Source: a virus. Taken from it: DNA of 64,000 nt. Shown piece by piece: positions 32,820 to 40,959 of this stretch. The notes beneath the pieces were generated by a model, which had not been told where the DNA came from, searched no databases, and saw nothing but the letters and a program-made list of their open reading frames with translations. Made by a program: the position numbers and the translations under genes. The stretch spans positions 45,476-109,475 of IMG/VR virus record IMGVR_UViG_3300050821_006672, one strand, 5' to 3'. Numbering within the stretch: position 1 is the first letter of the stretch; every line of letters starts with the position of its first letter.

Positions 32820-33691
32820 TTTTTACGACCGGTTCTCGCGATACCGAGAAGATGTATCAATCTTTTACCTACCAATATCCAGACTCTATGGTTGTCCAAT
32901 ACGACAAGCCTAACCTTGATATGGTGCACATTGCTCAGTCGTTTAGGCCGGATATTATCGTTTGGATTGGCGCGCATCGCGGCTCGCATCACATTCCCGG
33001 CGTGCGTCCAGTTCCCGATACGGCAGAACTCGTGCGCGTTGGACGGGTTGCGCCGATGGTTCATCTGTGTCCGGACTCAGGCGACACGCCTTGGTGGCCT
33101 GAGATCGAGGATTTCCATCGGGCCGGTGCTTTCCGTCTTCAAGTAGGAATTGATGGGTGCCACGACTCGCCTATCGCCAGCTTCGGGATGGTAGCGCTTA
33201 CCCCAATTGATCCCGCTTTCTTCCCTGATGTGCCTTGGGAGCATAAAATCTACAGATGCGGTTTCTCTGGCGGCGGGGGCTTTCGAGAGCAGATGCTTAA
33301 TGGTCTTCAACAAAGAGGCTTTTTGACCCGCTTTCAGGATAGTTCCTACAAGGATATGTGCATTTCCTACACACAGTGTAAACTGATCCTTAACGATGCA
33401 CGGACGGGCACAGGCACCAAGCGCCACGTCAAGGGAAGGTTTGTAGAGGCTGCATTAGCCGGCGCGGTTCCTATTGAGCCCCACGATGCCCCGACGCATA
33501 ATTGGTTCAAGCCCGGTGAAGAGTACTTGGTGTGGGCGAACGAAGGCGAAATTGAAGCGCATATTGGCAGAGTGCCTGAGTTAGACGAACAGTATCGCGC
33601 TATGGCTGCGAACCTGCGCAAGCGTATGATAGAAGAGCACTCGGCCCCCGTGTTTTGGGGCAAGGTGCTTAAAAGGATGGGGTTGCAATGA
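32807..33691 (+). CDS. Glycosyltransferase-like protein, second of a tandem pair
   Basis: 294 residues, ATG 32807, overlapping its paralogue by 13 bp. PMVHLCPDSGDTPWWPEIED, ALTPIDPAFFPDVPWEHKIY and KRHVKGRFVEAALAGAVPIE align with the same places in the protein upstream. The pair probably arose by tandem duplication and then diverged in acceptor or donor choice. The C-terminal motif R-F-V-EAALAG-x-x-x-IE supports sugar-nucleotide binding. Confidence 0.7.
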   Translation: MRGLIFTTGSRDTEKMYQSFTYQYPDSMVVQYDKPNLDMVHIAQSFRPDIIVWIGAHRGSHHIPGVRPVPDTAELVRVGRVAPMVHLCPDSGDTPWWPEIEDFHRAGAFRLQVGIDGCHDSPIASFGMVALTPIDPAFFPDVPWEHKIYRCGFSGGGGFREQMLNGLQQRGFLTRFQDSSYKDMCISYTQCKLILNDARTGTGTKRHVKGRFVEAALAGAVPIEPHDAPTHNWFKPGEEYLVWANEGEIEAHIGRVPELDEQYRAMAANLRKRMIEEHSAPVFWGKVLKRMGLQ

Positions 33692-33858
33692 CTCCTTACG
33701 AACGAGCGCAGATACGCTTGCAGGCATTTAAGCTTTTAGCGGGGTGGGGCACCACCTTTCCTGGTGCAGAAAAATTGGAAGATCGATTTAAGCCCTGGGA
33801 ATTGGAAAAATTAAAAAGTGAAGCCACTGTGCTCGCTGATTGGGCGGTTAGTCCTTGA
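33688..33858 (+). CDS. Small charged protein
   Basis: 56 residues, ATG 33688, whose first bases overlap the TGA of the glycosyltransferase (ATGA). Helical and charged (YERAQIRLQAFKLL, KLEDRFKPWELEKLKSEA). The stop overlaps the TTG of the next gene. No family recognised. Confidence 0.4.
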   Translation: MTPYERAQIRLQAFKLLAGWGTTFPGAEKLEDRFKPWELEKLKSEATVLADWAVSP

Positions 33859-35021
33859 TCTTCAACTTTTCGCTTTACAACTACACTCCTGGCGGCTTTG
33901 GGACGTATGAGGATATCATTCGTCCAATCAAAGCTATTCTGGAGGATTTGGGGCACGTCGTTACCCGTGATAATACGCTGCATCCGCCCCCGATTATCAA
34001 CATCCTGTTTGAAGGCTTCGACCAGCCAGTTAACCTAGATGTTCTTAAGCGGGCTCGCGCTGTTGGGTACCGTTTTGTGCTTGTGGCAACAGAAATGCCT
34101 ACCCACAAGACAGACCATTCATTCTATTGGAACGATCATCGCATTACGTATTGGCTGGATCGAGCGAGCGGGTTCGTTGTGGCGCTGCCTTACGCTGATG
34201 CTGTTTGGTGTGTGGTTCAAGGAACTGCTGAGTACCTTCGCAAATTTCATCCCCATACGGCCGATATTGAGTTGGGGTATAGTCCTCGACTGGTAAATTC
34301 AACCCGTGTTGAACCTCATTACAACTTTTGTATCTATGGCTCGCCTTCTGAACGACGTTTCGAGATTACGGCTCAGCTGCGTAGTAGAGGGCACGGAGTA
34401 ATTGAGAACTACACATTTCCCTTTGTTGAAGAGCGTAATCGCCTAGTGTTATCATCGCGGGTTGTTTTGGACGTCAAGCTTAAGCCTCACCTAACAGTTG
34501 TTTCTACGTCACGCATCGTTACGTCACTCCATCTGGGCCGGCCTTGCATCTCGGAACCGCGCGGACCAGAAGCTACCCAAGTGCAGCGGTGGAAGCGCGC
34601 TACGAGGTTTGCTTACAGTGACGATACGTTTATCGATGAGGCTATTTCTATGTTGCCTCACTGGAGAGAGGGCCATCGCGAGCAGTTCGAGGCTCTAAGA
34701 AACATGCAGGCGATTGACATTCTCAACGACGCAGTCAAGATTATCCCCGACAAATTCCCCGACGTTGTCGAGGGTGTATTTCAGATGCCGTTGCCTGGGA
34801 AGGTGCTAACTATCCATCAAGCTTCTGCGCCAGATAGCGCAAGTCCATATTTGCTGTGTTCTTACAACTACCACAATATAGTCGCTTATGGGCACGAGTA
34901 CTTTGTGATACCGCAGGGGATTGGTGAGGTCAATCTAGCATTAGCGATTGATCGCGCTCGGCCTGGCATCCAGCGTTTTCCTTCCGAGCACGAGGCTAAG
35001 ATGGCTGTGGGGGCGATATGA
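33855..35021 (+). CDS. Glycosyltransferase-like protein with C-terminal HNIVxY module
   Basis: 388 residues from TTG 33855. NILFEGFDQPV, FVLVATEMPTHKTDH and TSLHLGRPCISEP match the paralogue at 38379-39395 (NIIVEGF, ICIATEEPT, ALHLGRPVVAEP) and suggest a GT-B-like fold. Residues ~328-385 form a separate module, PYLLCSYNYHNIVAYGHEYF continuing to a VIPQ..G..DRARP pattern. This module recurs at the N-terminus of the ParA-like ATPase at 43907. A role in sugar transfer fits the context, but catalytic residues are not certain. Confidence 0.6.
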   Translation: MIFNFSLYNYTPGGFGTYEDIIRPIKAILEDLGHVVTRDNTLHPPPIINILFEGFDQPVNLDVLKRARAVGYRFVLVATEMPTHKTDHSFYWNDHRITYWLDRASGFVVALPYADAVWCVVQGTAEYLRKFHPHTADIELGYSPRLVNSTRVEPHYNFCIYGSPSERRFEITAQLRSRGHGVIENYTFPFVEERNRLVLSSRVVLDVKLKPHLTVVSTSRIVTSLHLGRPCISEPRGPEATQVQRWKRATRFAYSDDTFIDEAISMLPHWREGHREQFEALRNMQAIDILNDAVKIIPDKFPDVVEGVFQMPLPGKVLTIHQASAPDSASPYLLCSYNYHNIVAYGHEYFVIPQGIGEVNLALAIDRARPGIQRFPSEHEAKMAVGAI

Positions 35022-36040
35022 AGGTCGGGTTGGCAAATCAATTAGAACCTACTCGGTTCGACGAAGCGGTCGCTTTGGGCGAGCGGATTATTGAGTCCGT
35101 AGAGACGCGACCTCAGCTTATTGAAAAACTTGGCGTTGATCCTAGGTTTGGCTTTCCTGATGCAAATTGGCATCCTAAAGAGCAAAACGATTTCCGCGAG
35201 GGATACAATCTTCTTGCTACGCTCAAATGGGACGAGGTCAAATACTTGCGCTTTCGGGCGCAGAATTTCAATGGGTTTAGCTTACTGCATATGGCCTATG
35301 GTGTTGGGAGTTCTAGTGAGCCAATACCTGTTGACTACGATACGCGGTTGTCAGAAGAGTGTTTGGATGACTTGGTTGGACGTTGGCGTGAGAGAATTAC
35401 GGGGCTTCCTCTTCAATTTATATTTCGTCCAAAAGCAATGCTTGGCGAGGTTGGCTGGCAATGGTTTGATGCTTCGGTTACGGGTGTACTGATCAATGCC
35501 GACACTGTTGCGTATCAGGAGCGGATGTTTTTACTGTACAATGGTGCATTGCTGGAAACCCCGGATAAGGTATTAGAGATTGGTGGGGGGTATGGAGCAC
35601 TTGCCTACGCCATAACTAACGGCCTTCCTGAAACCGAGTATTGGATTTGTGACTTGCCTGAGTCGCTTCTGTTCTCTGGCTTGTACTTGACGATGACTAC
35701 GAATCGAGATGTAAAGCTTTGGCCTGAACGCGGCTCAATCACGCTAGTCCCTAATTATCTATTCGGACAGATCAAAGACAAATTCGATTTGTTTATCAAC
35801 ACACTTTCTCTAGCCGAGATGACTGAATATCAGGTTAGGATGTACGTGCAAGGAATACGCGACCTGATGAGCCCTGGAGCTAAGTTCTTCGAACAGAACC
35901 ACCTCAACAACGATCTACCGGACGGTACTCACCAAGCTACAGTGAAGCAGATTTGTGCTGAGACATTCTCGGGAAGGACTAGCCTTCTTCATACGCCTTT
36001 TGAGATACTCAACGGTCCTGCCGACGTGTGGAGTACGTAA
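35018..36040 (+). CDS. SAM-dependent methyltransferase, putative sugar O-methyltransferase
   Basis: 340 residues, ATG 35018 (ATGA overlap). KVLEIGGGYGALAYAI (184-199) is methyltransferase motif I and YWICDLPE supplies the acidic residue after strand 2. The long N-terminal helical region and the C-terminal FEQNHLNNDL resemble putative sugar O-methyltransferases found in surface-polysaccharide loci. It would cap or decorate the sugar. Target inferred from context. Confidence 0.78.
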   Translation: MKVGLANQLEPTRFDEAVALGERIIESVETRPQLIEKLGVDPRFGFPDANWHPKEQNDFREGYNLLATLKWDEVKYLRFRAQNFNGFSLLHMAYGVGSSSEPIPVDYDTRLSEECLDDLVGRWRERITGLPLQFIFRPKAMLGEVGWQWFDASVTGVLINADTVAYQERMFLLYNGALLETPDKVLEIGGGYGALAYAITNGLPETEYWICDLPESLLFSGLYLTMTTNRDVKLWPERGSITLVPNYLFGQIKDKFDLFINTLSLAEMTEYQVRMYVQGIRDLMSPGAKFFEQNHLNNDLPDGTHQATVKQICAETFSGRTSLLHTPFEILNGPADVWST

Positions 36041-36807
36041 TGGCTGACGCTCCCGATCCGCTTTTCCTTTTGCAGCAGGACGGCATTTACGTGCCGTCTG
36101 AGCCTGTACTATCTCTAACGCAGGCTTTCGAATTCCGTTCCTATCTCAGCAGCGTCCCGGTTTACAGGCATCACATAGCGGGCAAGGCGACGGAGTCAGC
36201 CCCTAATTTTGCAACGGCCTGGAAACAGGGATGGTCAGTGTTCGCTCCTAAGACGGAAGACGTCATCAAAGCGCCACACTGGTTCGAAACTGCGCTATCC
36301 TACATGTCCCTTGCCAAAGCCTATTTTCGTCAGCAGCCGCGTATGTATTCGATAAGCGCCTTCTGGACGACGCCGGCTGAAGGTCCGTTGTATGGCGATA
36401 CGCAGACTTGGCATCGCGATCAGGATGACAAGTTCCAAATGACGCTGTTTATGTTGGGCTCTGATGTGCCCGATCCTTCTGAGGGGGCGCACTTATATCA
36501 GCGGGGTACGCATAGGACACCTGACGCAGACTTAGGGCGTGACCCTCCTTCGCCGCCCCCCTGCGGTATCGTTTCTACTGTCTACGGGCCTGCTGGAACG
36601 CTCGTCGTTGCAGATACCTGGGGATTACACAAGGCCATTAGGCCAGCTAAGCTGCCCCGCTTACTTGTGTGGGCACGGTATGCAGTCGCCAATCCGCCCT
36701 TCACGTATGTTAACGATGGGCTCGCTCCGGTGAGTAGGGATTTGTTGGGCGACCGCTATCCGACCGATCCGGAGCTTCAGGAAGCAGTGAGGCTTGTCGC
36801 GGTATAG
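36040..36807 (+). CDS. PhyH-type Fe(II)/2-oxoglutarate oxygenase
   Basis: 255 residues. ATG 36040 is chosen because it overlaps the preceding TAA (TAATG); GTG 36028 is also in frame. The facial triad is visible as H125-x-D127 in TWHRDQDD and H197 in WGLHKAIRP, with R201 placed to bind 2-oxoglutarate. The DGIYVPSEPV start fits the PhyH family. Such enzymes hydroxylate small molecules or sugars. In this island it is likely a tailoring enzyme. Confidence 0.8.
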   Translation: MADAPDPLFLLQQDGIYVPSEPVLSLTQAFEFRSYLSSVPVYRHHIAGKATESAPNFATAWKQGWSVFAPKTEDVIKAPHWFETALSYMSLAKAYFRQQPRMYSISAFWTTPAEGPLYGDTQTWHRDQDDKFQMTLFMLGSDVPDPSEGAHLYQRGTHRTPDADLGRDPPSPPPCGIVSTVYGPAGTLVVADTWGLHKAIRPAKLPRLLVWARYAVANPPFTYVNDGLAPVSRDLLGDRYPTDPELQEAVRLVAV

Positions 36808-36825
36808 AGCGGGAGAGGCCCTACA

Positions 36826-36984
36826 ATGGGACCGACAGAACTTAATAGCAGTATTTCTTTTCTTGAGAAATCAGTTAGGAACCTTATCCAAGAGGTTGTG
36901 CGGCTAGAAAAACGTATTGAAACCTTGGAAAGGGAACGCCGTCCTACAGACGCGATTTCTCCAACTCATTGGATAAGCGGGTAA
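36826..36984 (+). CDS. Short coiled-coil protein
   Basis: 52 residues, ATG 36826 behind GGGAGAGG. Residues ~12-40 are a leucine/isoleucine heptad coiled coil (FLEKSVRNLIQEVVRLEKRI). The stop abuts the ATG of the tail-completion gene. It may be an oligomerising accessory protein or the last gene of the island. Confidence 0.45.
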   Translation: MGPTELNSSISFLEKSVRNLIQEVVRLEKRIETLERERRPTDAISPTHWISG

Positions 36985-37509
36985 ATGGCTACGATCCACG
37001 GTGGTGATAAGCTTAGGAACGCGCTAGTCAAGTTGACGCGCAACATCTCTAACGGCGCGACGCTGCATGTGGGCTTCTTGTCTGGTGCTACTTATCCCCA
37101 GCAAGCAAGGGCTGCGCTGCGAGCGCGCTATGCTAAGCGACGAAAGAAAGGTGTACAGGGAGCAGTAAAGGGTTCTGCTGGAGGTGTATCTGTAGCAATG
37201 ATTGCTGCGATACAGGAATTTGGTGCTCCTAGCCGCAATATCCCCCCGCGTCCGTTCTTTCGGAACATGGTAAAAAACAAGAGTAAAGAATGGCCTGCGG
37301 CGATAGCTGCTCTGTTGAAGGCAAACAACTACGATGCAAAGAGAACATTGGAGTTGACAGGGCAGGCGATTGCCGGTCAATTGCGGCAAAGCATAGTTGA
37401 TACGAATAGCCCGCCGCTGAAGGCCACTACAGTTAAACGGAAGGGGTTTGCCAAGCCCCTTGTTGATACTTCGCACATGCTCAATTCAGTTGACTATGAG
37501 GTCAAATAA
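36985..37509 (+). CDS. Tail-completion/minor tail protein, HK97 gp10-like
   Basis: 174 residues. IQEFGAPSRNIPPRPFFRNM (residues ~75-94) is the signature of gp10/Mu gpG-type proteins that join tail to head, and LRQSIVDTNSPPLKATTVKR plus LVDTSHMLNSVDYEV are the usual ending. The N-terminus is basic with an unusual insert of Arg/Lys and Gly/Ala. In related phages this gene follows DUF4054 directly. Here the ~15.8-kb accessory island separates them. Confidence 0.82.
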   Translation: MATIHGGDKLRNALVKLTRNISNGATLHVGFLSGATYPQQARAALRARYAKRRKKGVQGAVKGSAGGVSVAMIAAIQEFGAPSRNIPPRPFFRNMVKNKSKEWPAAIAALLKANNYDAKRTLELTGQAIAGQLRQSIVDTNSPPLKATTVKRKGFAKPLVDTSHMLNSVDYEVK

Positions 37510-37523
37510 TGGAGGAGGTTGCT

Positions 37524-37700
37524 ATGGTGTGTGAATATGTTTCCGCCGACCTCGGGCCGTGTCCGTACTGTCATCGGTGTGGAGATGTTTTGGAGAAGAA
37601 CGGAAATACTTTATCCTGTCCCGGATGTGGGGCAGTTCGCGATTGGGCGGATAAAGTCGCCGCCCGGCAGGCAATAAGAAAGTTGGAGCGTCTGCGATGA
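37524..37700 (+). CDS. Small zinc-ribbon protein
   Basis: 58 residues. ATG 37524 is preferred over ATG 37509 because GGAGG lies seven bases before it. CPYCHRCG and LSCPGCGA supply two CxxC knuckles of a zinc ribbon, followed by a basic helix (KVAARQAIRKLERLR). Likely nucleic-acid binding. The stop overlaps the next start as ATGA. Confidence 0.55.
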   Translation: MVCEYVSADLGPCPYCHRCGDVLEKNGNTLSCPGCGAVRDWADKVAARQAIRKLERLR

Positions 37701-37876
37701 TCCCCCGCAAACCAACTCCGACCGAGCCTGACTATCGCGTCCTCCGCGGCTGCTGGGTAGGCAGCGGTATGGCCTGCCGCGTATGGTATATTCAAGGCGG
37801 TCAGGTCCGTATGGTTTTCTCAAGTGGTATGTCGGAATGGGAAATCCACAAAGCGATTATGGAAGCGAGACGATGA
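37697..37876 (+). CDS. Unknown small protein
   Basis: 59 residues, ATG 37697 overlapping the previous stop (ATGA), and ending in an ATGA overlap with the next frame. Mixed alpha/beta with paired Trp and Gly (GCWVGSGMACRVWYIQGGQV). Family not recognised. Confidence 0.45.
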   Translation: MIPRKPTPTEPDYRVLRGCWVGSGMACRVWYIQGGQVRMVFSSGMSEWEIHKAIMEARR

Positions 37877-37977
37877 ATATTTTTGGGTATTTTGTAATGC
37901 TTGTGGTAGGAGTAACGTGGATTTTAGTACTTGCCTTAGCTGGGCGAGTGATTTTGGATCATATACCCAAAAGATAA
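37873..37977 (+). CDS. Tiny membrane protein
   Basis: 34 residues, ATG 37873 overlapping the previous stop. One hydrophobic helix (FVMLVVGVTWILVLALAGRV) followed by a basic tail, which predicts a single-pass inner-membrane peptide. Function unknown. Holin-like small size, but too little to assign. Confidence 0.45.
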   Translation: MNIFGYFVMLVVGVTWILVLALAGRVILDHIPKR

Positions 37978-37983
37978 GATACT

Positions 37984-38178
37984 ATGAACGAGCGCAATGG
38001 AAATACCGATACGCGCCGACCGAGAATGGTAGCGCAGGCGACGCAGACATATGAAGATGCATTTCCCTATCCCTCGCCTAGCGAGATGCGCGATTTGCTG
38101 TCTAAGCTTCTGACTGAGCAGATCAAGACGAATTTGCTTTTGGCGAAGATCGAGAAGCTTTTGGTGGATGGTGCCTAA
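37984..38178 (+). CDS. Unknown small protein
   Basis: 64 residues, ATG 37984. Disordered polar start, then an amphipathic helix (MRDLLSKLLTEQIKTNLLLA). It directly abuts the next gene. No known family. Confidence 0.4.
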   Translation: MNERNGNTDTRRPRMVAQATQTYEDAFPYPSPSEMRDLLSKLLTEQIKTNLLLAKIEKLLVDGA

Positions 38179-38382
38179 ATGCGCGAATGGCTTGTGATTG
38201 AAAAGACTATTAGTCGATCTCCATTTGCGAGGGACGAAGAGCGCAAGCCGTCGGGGTACATACCCCGCGACGCTGCTGAGGCGTTGTTGGGACGCGATCT
38301 TGGTAAGGTGACTTTCTTTCGGCGAGACGAAAGTGAAAAGATGCGTCAGCATCCTGAGTGGTGTGAGGCTTTAGACGAATGA
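38179..38382 (+). CDS. Unknown small protein
   Basis: 67 residues, ATG 38179 immediately after the previous stop, and overlapping the following glycosyltransferase-like gene as ATGA. Charged, with GYIPRDAAEALLGRDLGKVT. No recognised motif. Confidence 0.45.
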   Translation: MREWLVIEKTISRSPFARDEERKPSGYIPRDAAEALLGRDLGKVTFFRRDESEKMRQHPEWCEALDE

Positions 38383-39395
38383 GCGTCTTTCTCGTTTGGT
38401 TAGGAAATCACACTCCAACGGGCCAGCGCTCGCTTGAAGATGTTGTCGGAATTTTCGGCCATCAACTTCGTGCTCTAGGTCACGAATGCATTTGGGACCC
38501 AAAGAACGATCAGTTCCTTACTCAGGATATGGGCTACAATATCATTGTCGAAGGCTTTACTGATGCGTCCATCTCCCTTATCGGTGCAGCTCACCAACAA
38601 GGCGCGCGTTTTATATGTATAGCTACAGAGGAACCGACGCCAAAAGGCTTCAATCACGGCCGCGACCGCGAGATGGTAATGCGCCAGGAAAAGTTCCCGA
38701 TGGCGGCGCAGTTCTTCGATGCGATATTTCACCTAGTCCCGGGGAATCATATAACGAACTGGTACGCTCAATATGCGCCTTCGGCTTACGTTGAACTTGG
38801 TTACGCCCGAACGCTCTATCGCCCTGATATTTGGCCTTTGTCTCTGCAGGAGCCTGTATACAACTTTGGGTTCTTCGGTTCGCTCACCCCACGTCGCCTT
38901 AAGATACTCAAGCGCCTAGCGCGGGCGATAGGGACGAAAGATGCTGTACGAATAGAAGCAACTTTCGCTACGCAGGAAGAGCGCGATAGAATCATGCGCG
39001 AGGCACGGGTAATCGTCCAGCTTCGCAAACATGAGGAGATGGGCCTTGTCTCTAGTTCTCGTTGCAACACTGCTCTGCATCTCGGTCGTCCCGTCGTTGC
39101 CGAGCCTCATCTTTTGGCTGATCAATGGAATAGCATCGTCAAATTCTCGCAACATTGTGACGCCTGCGCCTCCGGACAAACAGTCAAACGGTCGCGTAAC
39201 GAGGTCTGCGACCGGTGCGTCGAAAACTTCATTAACGATTGTCTCCTGGCCCAGGCAATGTGGAAAGGCTTGCACGGTACGCAATTTGCGGCGTTCAAAG
39301 AGCGCATGACACCTGAGTACTGTGTCGGTCGCGCGTTGAAGGAAGTAGGACTGCGTCTGACTGTAAATTCACCGTTGAAAGTCTTCGCGGCCTAG
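38379..39395 (+). CDS. Glycosyltransferase-like protein, fourth in window, with zinc-knuckle insert
   Basis: 338 residues, ATG 38379. It shares NIIVEGFTDAS, FICIATEEPT and NTALHLGRPVVAEPH with 33855-35021, so the two are paralogues. Unlike that protein it carries a cysteine cluster (CDACASG.., VCDRC) near residues 265-285 that could bind zinc, and it lacks the C-terminal HNIVxY module. GT-B-like fold is inferred from the LHLGRP segment. The gene is separated from its paralogue by the tail-completion gene. Confidence 0.6.
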   Translation: MSVFLVWLGNHTPTGQRSLEDVVGIFGHQLRALGHECIWDPKNDQFLTQDMGYNIIVEGFTDASISLIGAAHQQGARFICIATEEPTPKGFNHGRDREMVMRQEKFPMAAQFFDAIFHLVPGNHITNWYAQYAPSAYVELGYARTLYRPDIWPLSLQEPVYNFGFFGSLTPRRLKILKRLARAIGTKDAVRIEATFATQEERDRIMREARVIVQLRKHEEMGLVSSSRCNTALHLGRPVVAEPHLLADQWNSIVKFSQHCDACASGQTVKRSRNEVCDRCVENFINDCLLAQAMWKGLHGTQFAAFKERMTPEYCVGRALKEVGLRLTVNSPLKVFAA

Positions 39396-39403
39396 CGTAT
39401 GAT
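39375..39403 (+). promoter_or_regulatory. Sigma70-type promoter, GCGTATGATTAG family
   Basis: TTGAAA (39375-39380), exactly 17 bases, then TATGAT (39398-39403). The strongest of the set. The -35 lies inside the end of the preceding gene and the -10 just after its stop. It would transcribe the hairpin-rich region that follows and the neck genes. Confidence 0.7.
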
Positions 39404-39696
39404 TAGATGTCTGAGTGGCTTTTCGCTTAGGGGGATTGATGCCGGTGGCGAATAGGCGCGTACAAGTCAATCCCCCACTAACTTATGGAGGTGCCAGCCG
39501 TGAAATCGCATCGCACTGGAATGTAAATTGTAGCTTTTGCGACCGGCCTGTTTTGTGAATGATGATGAAAAGGCGCTCCGCCTTTGAGGAGATTGGACTA
39601 GGGAGGCTGTCATGTAGTGAGGATCGCGGCGGTGGGTTGATAAAGCCAGCCTTTAGAATGCCCTTCAGCCCACCCGCCCCCACTGCATGATTTGAT
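39404..39696 (+). ncRNA. Structured noncoding leader or small RNA locus
   Basis: No convincing gene in 293 bases. Hairpin A: GGGGGATTGA (39430-39439) with TCAATCCCCC (39467-39476), a perfect 10-bp stem. Hairpin B: AAAGGCG (39569-39575) with CGCCTTT (39579-39585), a 3-base loop. Hairpin C: GGTGGGTTGA (39631-39640) with TCAGCCCACC (39665-39674), one G-U pair. A 39-codon frame at 39439-39558 is possible but overlaps hairpin A and lacks support. Sits between a good promoter and the neck gene, so either a long structured 5' leader or an independent RNA. Confidence 0.45.
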
Positions 39697-40071
39697 ATGA
39701 ACCTCCACAAAGTCGTTTCCGGCACTATCTCTGCGGTCAACCAGAACCGGCGCGCTACGTTGCAGATTTCATCCGGCTATACGACTAATCCCGATGGCTC
39801 TCGCACGCCGCAGTACAGCAATCCAATTATGGTGACAGCGCAGATACAGGCTTTGACGACGCACGACCTTCGGCATCTTGAGGGCTTGAATATTCAAGGC
39901 TCCCAGCGTTCGATCTATCTTAATGGCGCATTGAACGGCGCGCAGCGGCCTAGCGCTCTTGGCGGCGACTTGATTACGATCTACGACGGCACGCTTTGGC
40001 TTACTACGGCCGTTTTGGAACAGTGGGACAGCTGGGTAAAAGTCGCGGCCACGTACCAGAACAATGCGTAA
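39697..40071 (+). CDS. Neck/head-tail joining protein
   Basis: 124 residues, ATG 39697. All-beta, with SGTISAVNQNRRATLQISSG at the start and LEGLNIQGSQRSIYLNGALN in the middle. The segment SALGGDLITIYDGTLWLTTA and the ending QWDSWVKVAATYQ are typical of small tail-terminator or head-tail stoppers that sit ahead of the sheath. Family name uncertain. Confidence 0.6.
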   Translation: MNLHKVVSGTISAVNQNRRATLQISSGYTTNPDGSRTPQYSNPIMVTAQIQALTTHDLRHLEGLNIQGSQRSIYLNGALNGAQRPSALGGDLITIYDGTLWLTTAVLEQWDSWVKVAATYQNNA

Positions 40072-40228
40072 GAAAACATCAAAGCGACGTTGGAAAAAGC
40101 GGCTGCATCTTGGGCGCCTCATTCCCCGCTTAGTTTTTGATCAGTATCCCGACTTACAATCGCGGTTAGTTGGCGGTGTTTGGGACGATACATTTCTGGT
40201 TTGGCGAAGGTGCCTTCCCTTTCCGTAA
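40064..40228 (+). CDS. Small basic protein overlapping the neck genes
   Basis: 54 residues, ATG 40064, overlapping the previous gene by 8 bp and the next by up to 49 bp. Strongly basic first half (MRKKTSKRRWKKRLHLGRLI), then VFDQYPDLQSRLVGGVWDDT. Large overlap with the next gene depends on which start that gene uses. Function unknown. Confidence 0.4.
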   Translation: MRKKTSKRRWKKRLHLGRLIPRLVFDQYPDLQSRLVGGVWDDTFLVWRRCLPFP

Positions 40229-40944
40229 CCCAATCGGCCGCGCAAACGGTCCTGCGTTCGTTTCTAACGACGTTGCTACCGAATGCTGACGTTATTGAAG
40301 CTCAAAATAATCGCGTCCCTGAGCCCGCTAATGTCAACTTTATCGTTATGACGGCCATACGCCGCGACCGCATCGAAACCAACACGGATAGCTATGTCGA
40401 CGTCCTCTTCACCGGTTCAATTGCAAATACTGTGCTCACCGCGAGCAGTTTCAACTTTGGTTCCCTATCAAACGGTAACCCTGTGTTCGGTATCAACGTT
40501 GCTCCCACCACTAGCATCGTCGGTCAGCTATCCGGTCCGGTTGGTGGGCCTGGAACCTACACCGTCACACCAAGTCAAAACGTCGCCTCAGAACTCCTAG
40601 CCTCCGGAACCCAATCGCTCCTTTCGCCCACAGAACTCACTTATCAACTCGATGTGCATTCCAACACTGTCGATACCGCTGCAACAATGGCGCAGATAAT
40701 TACTACGGCTTTTCGTGACTCCTACGCCTTCGATTTCTTTACAGCCCAAAATCCTAACGTTGTCCCGCTCTATGCTGATGAGGCCAAGCAGATAGGGTTT
40801 ATTTCGGGAGAGGACCAATGGGAGACACGCTGGATTATTGAGGCTCATCTACAGGTGAACGCTGCGCTCATCAATCTGCCGCAGCAATTCGCTGGTGCGC
40901 TAAGCGTCGGTTTGGTGGACGTGAACGCTACGTACCCTCCGTAA
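40180..40944 (+). CDS. Neck/tail terminator protein (LIC_12616-like) with inserted Gly/Thr module
   Basis: 254 residues using TTG 40180. TTG 40201 or GTG 40210 would avoid most of the overlap. SVTQSAAQTVLRSFLTTLLP and NRVPEPANVNFIVMTAIRRD match the phage neck-terminator family, as do the closing EDQWETRWIIEAHLQVN and SVGLVDVNATYPP. Residues ~77-140 are the dispersed module (FGSLSNGNP.., GPVGGPGTYTVTPSQNV), inserted between native strands of the neck fold, presumably displayed outward. Confidence 0.75.
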   Translation: MGRYISGLAKVPSLSVTQSAAQTVLRSFLTTLLPNADVIEAQNNRVPEPANVNFIVMTAIRRDRIETNTDSYVDVLFTGSIANTVLTASSFNFGSLSNGNPVFGINVAPTTSIVGQLSGPVGGPGTYTVTPSQNVASELLASGTQSLLSPTELTYQLDVHSNTVDTAATMAQIITTAFRDSYAFDFFTAQNPNVVPLYADEAKQIGFISGEDQWETRWIIEAHLQVNAALINLPQQFAGALSVGLVDVNATYPP

Positions 40945-40959
40945 GCGAGGACCAATACA

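Noticed and set aside
39439-39558. 39-codon + frame with a CxxC pair
   Set aside because: Its start is inside a 10-bp stem, there is no good ribosome site, and no neighbour overlap of the kind seen for other small genes. Kept only as a possibility in the RNA entry.
39483-39740. Minus-strand frame across the hairpin-rich segment
   Set aside because: No ribosome site, unusual composition, and overlap with structured sequence and the neck gene start.
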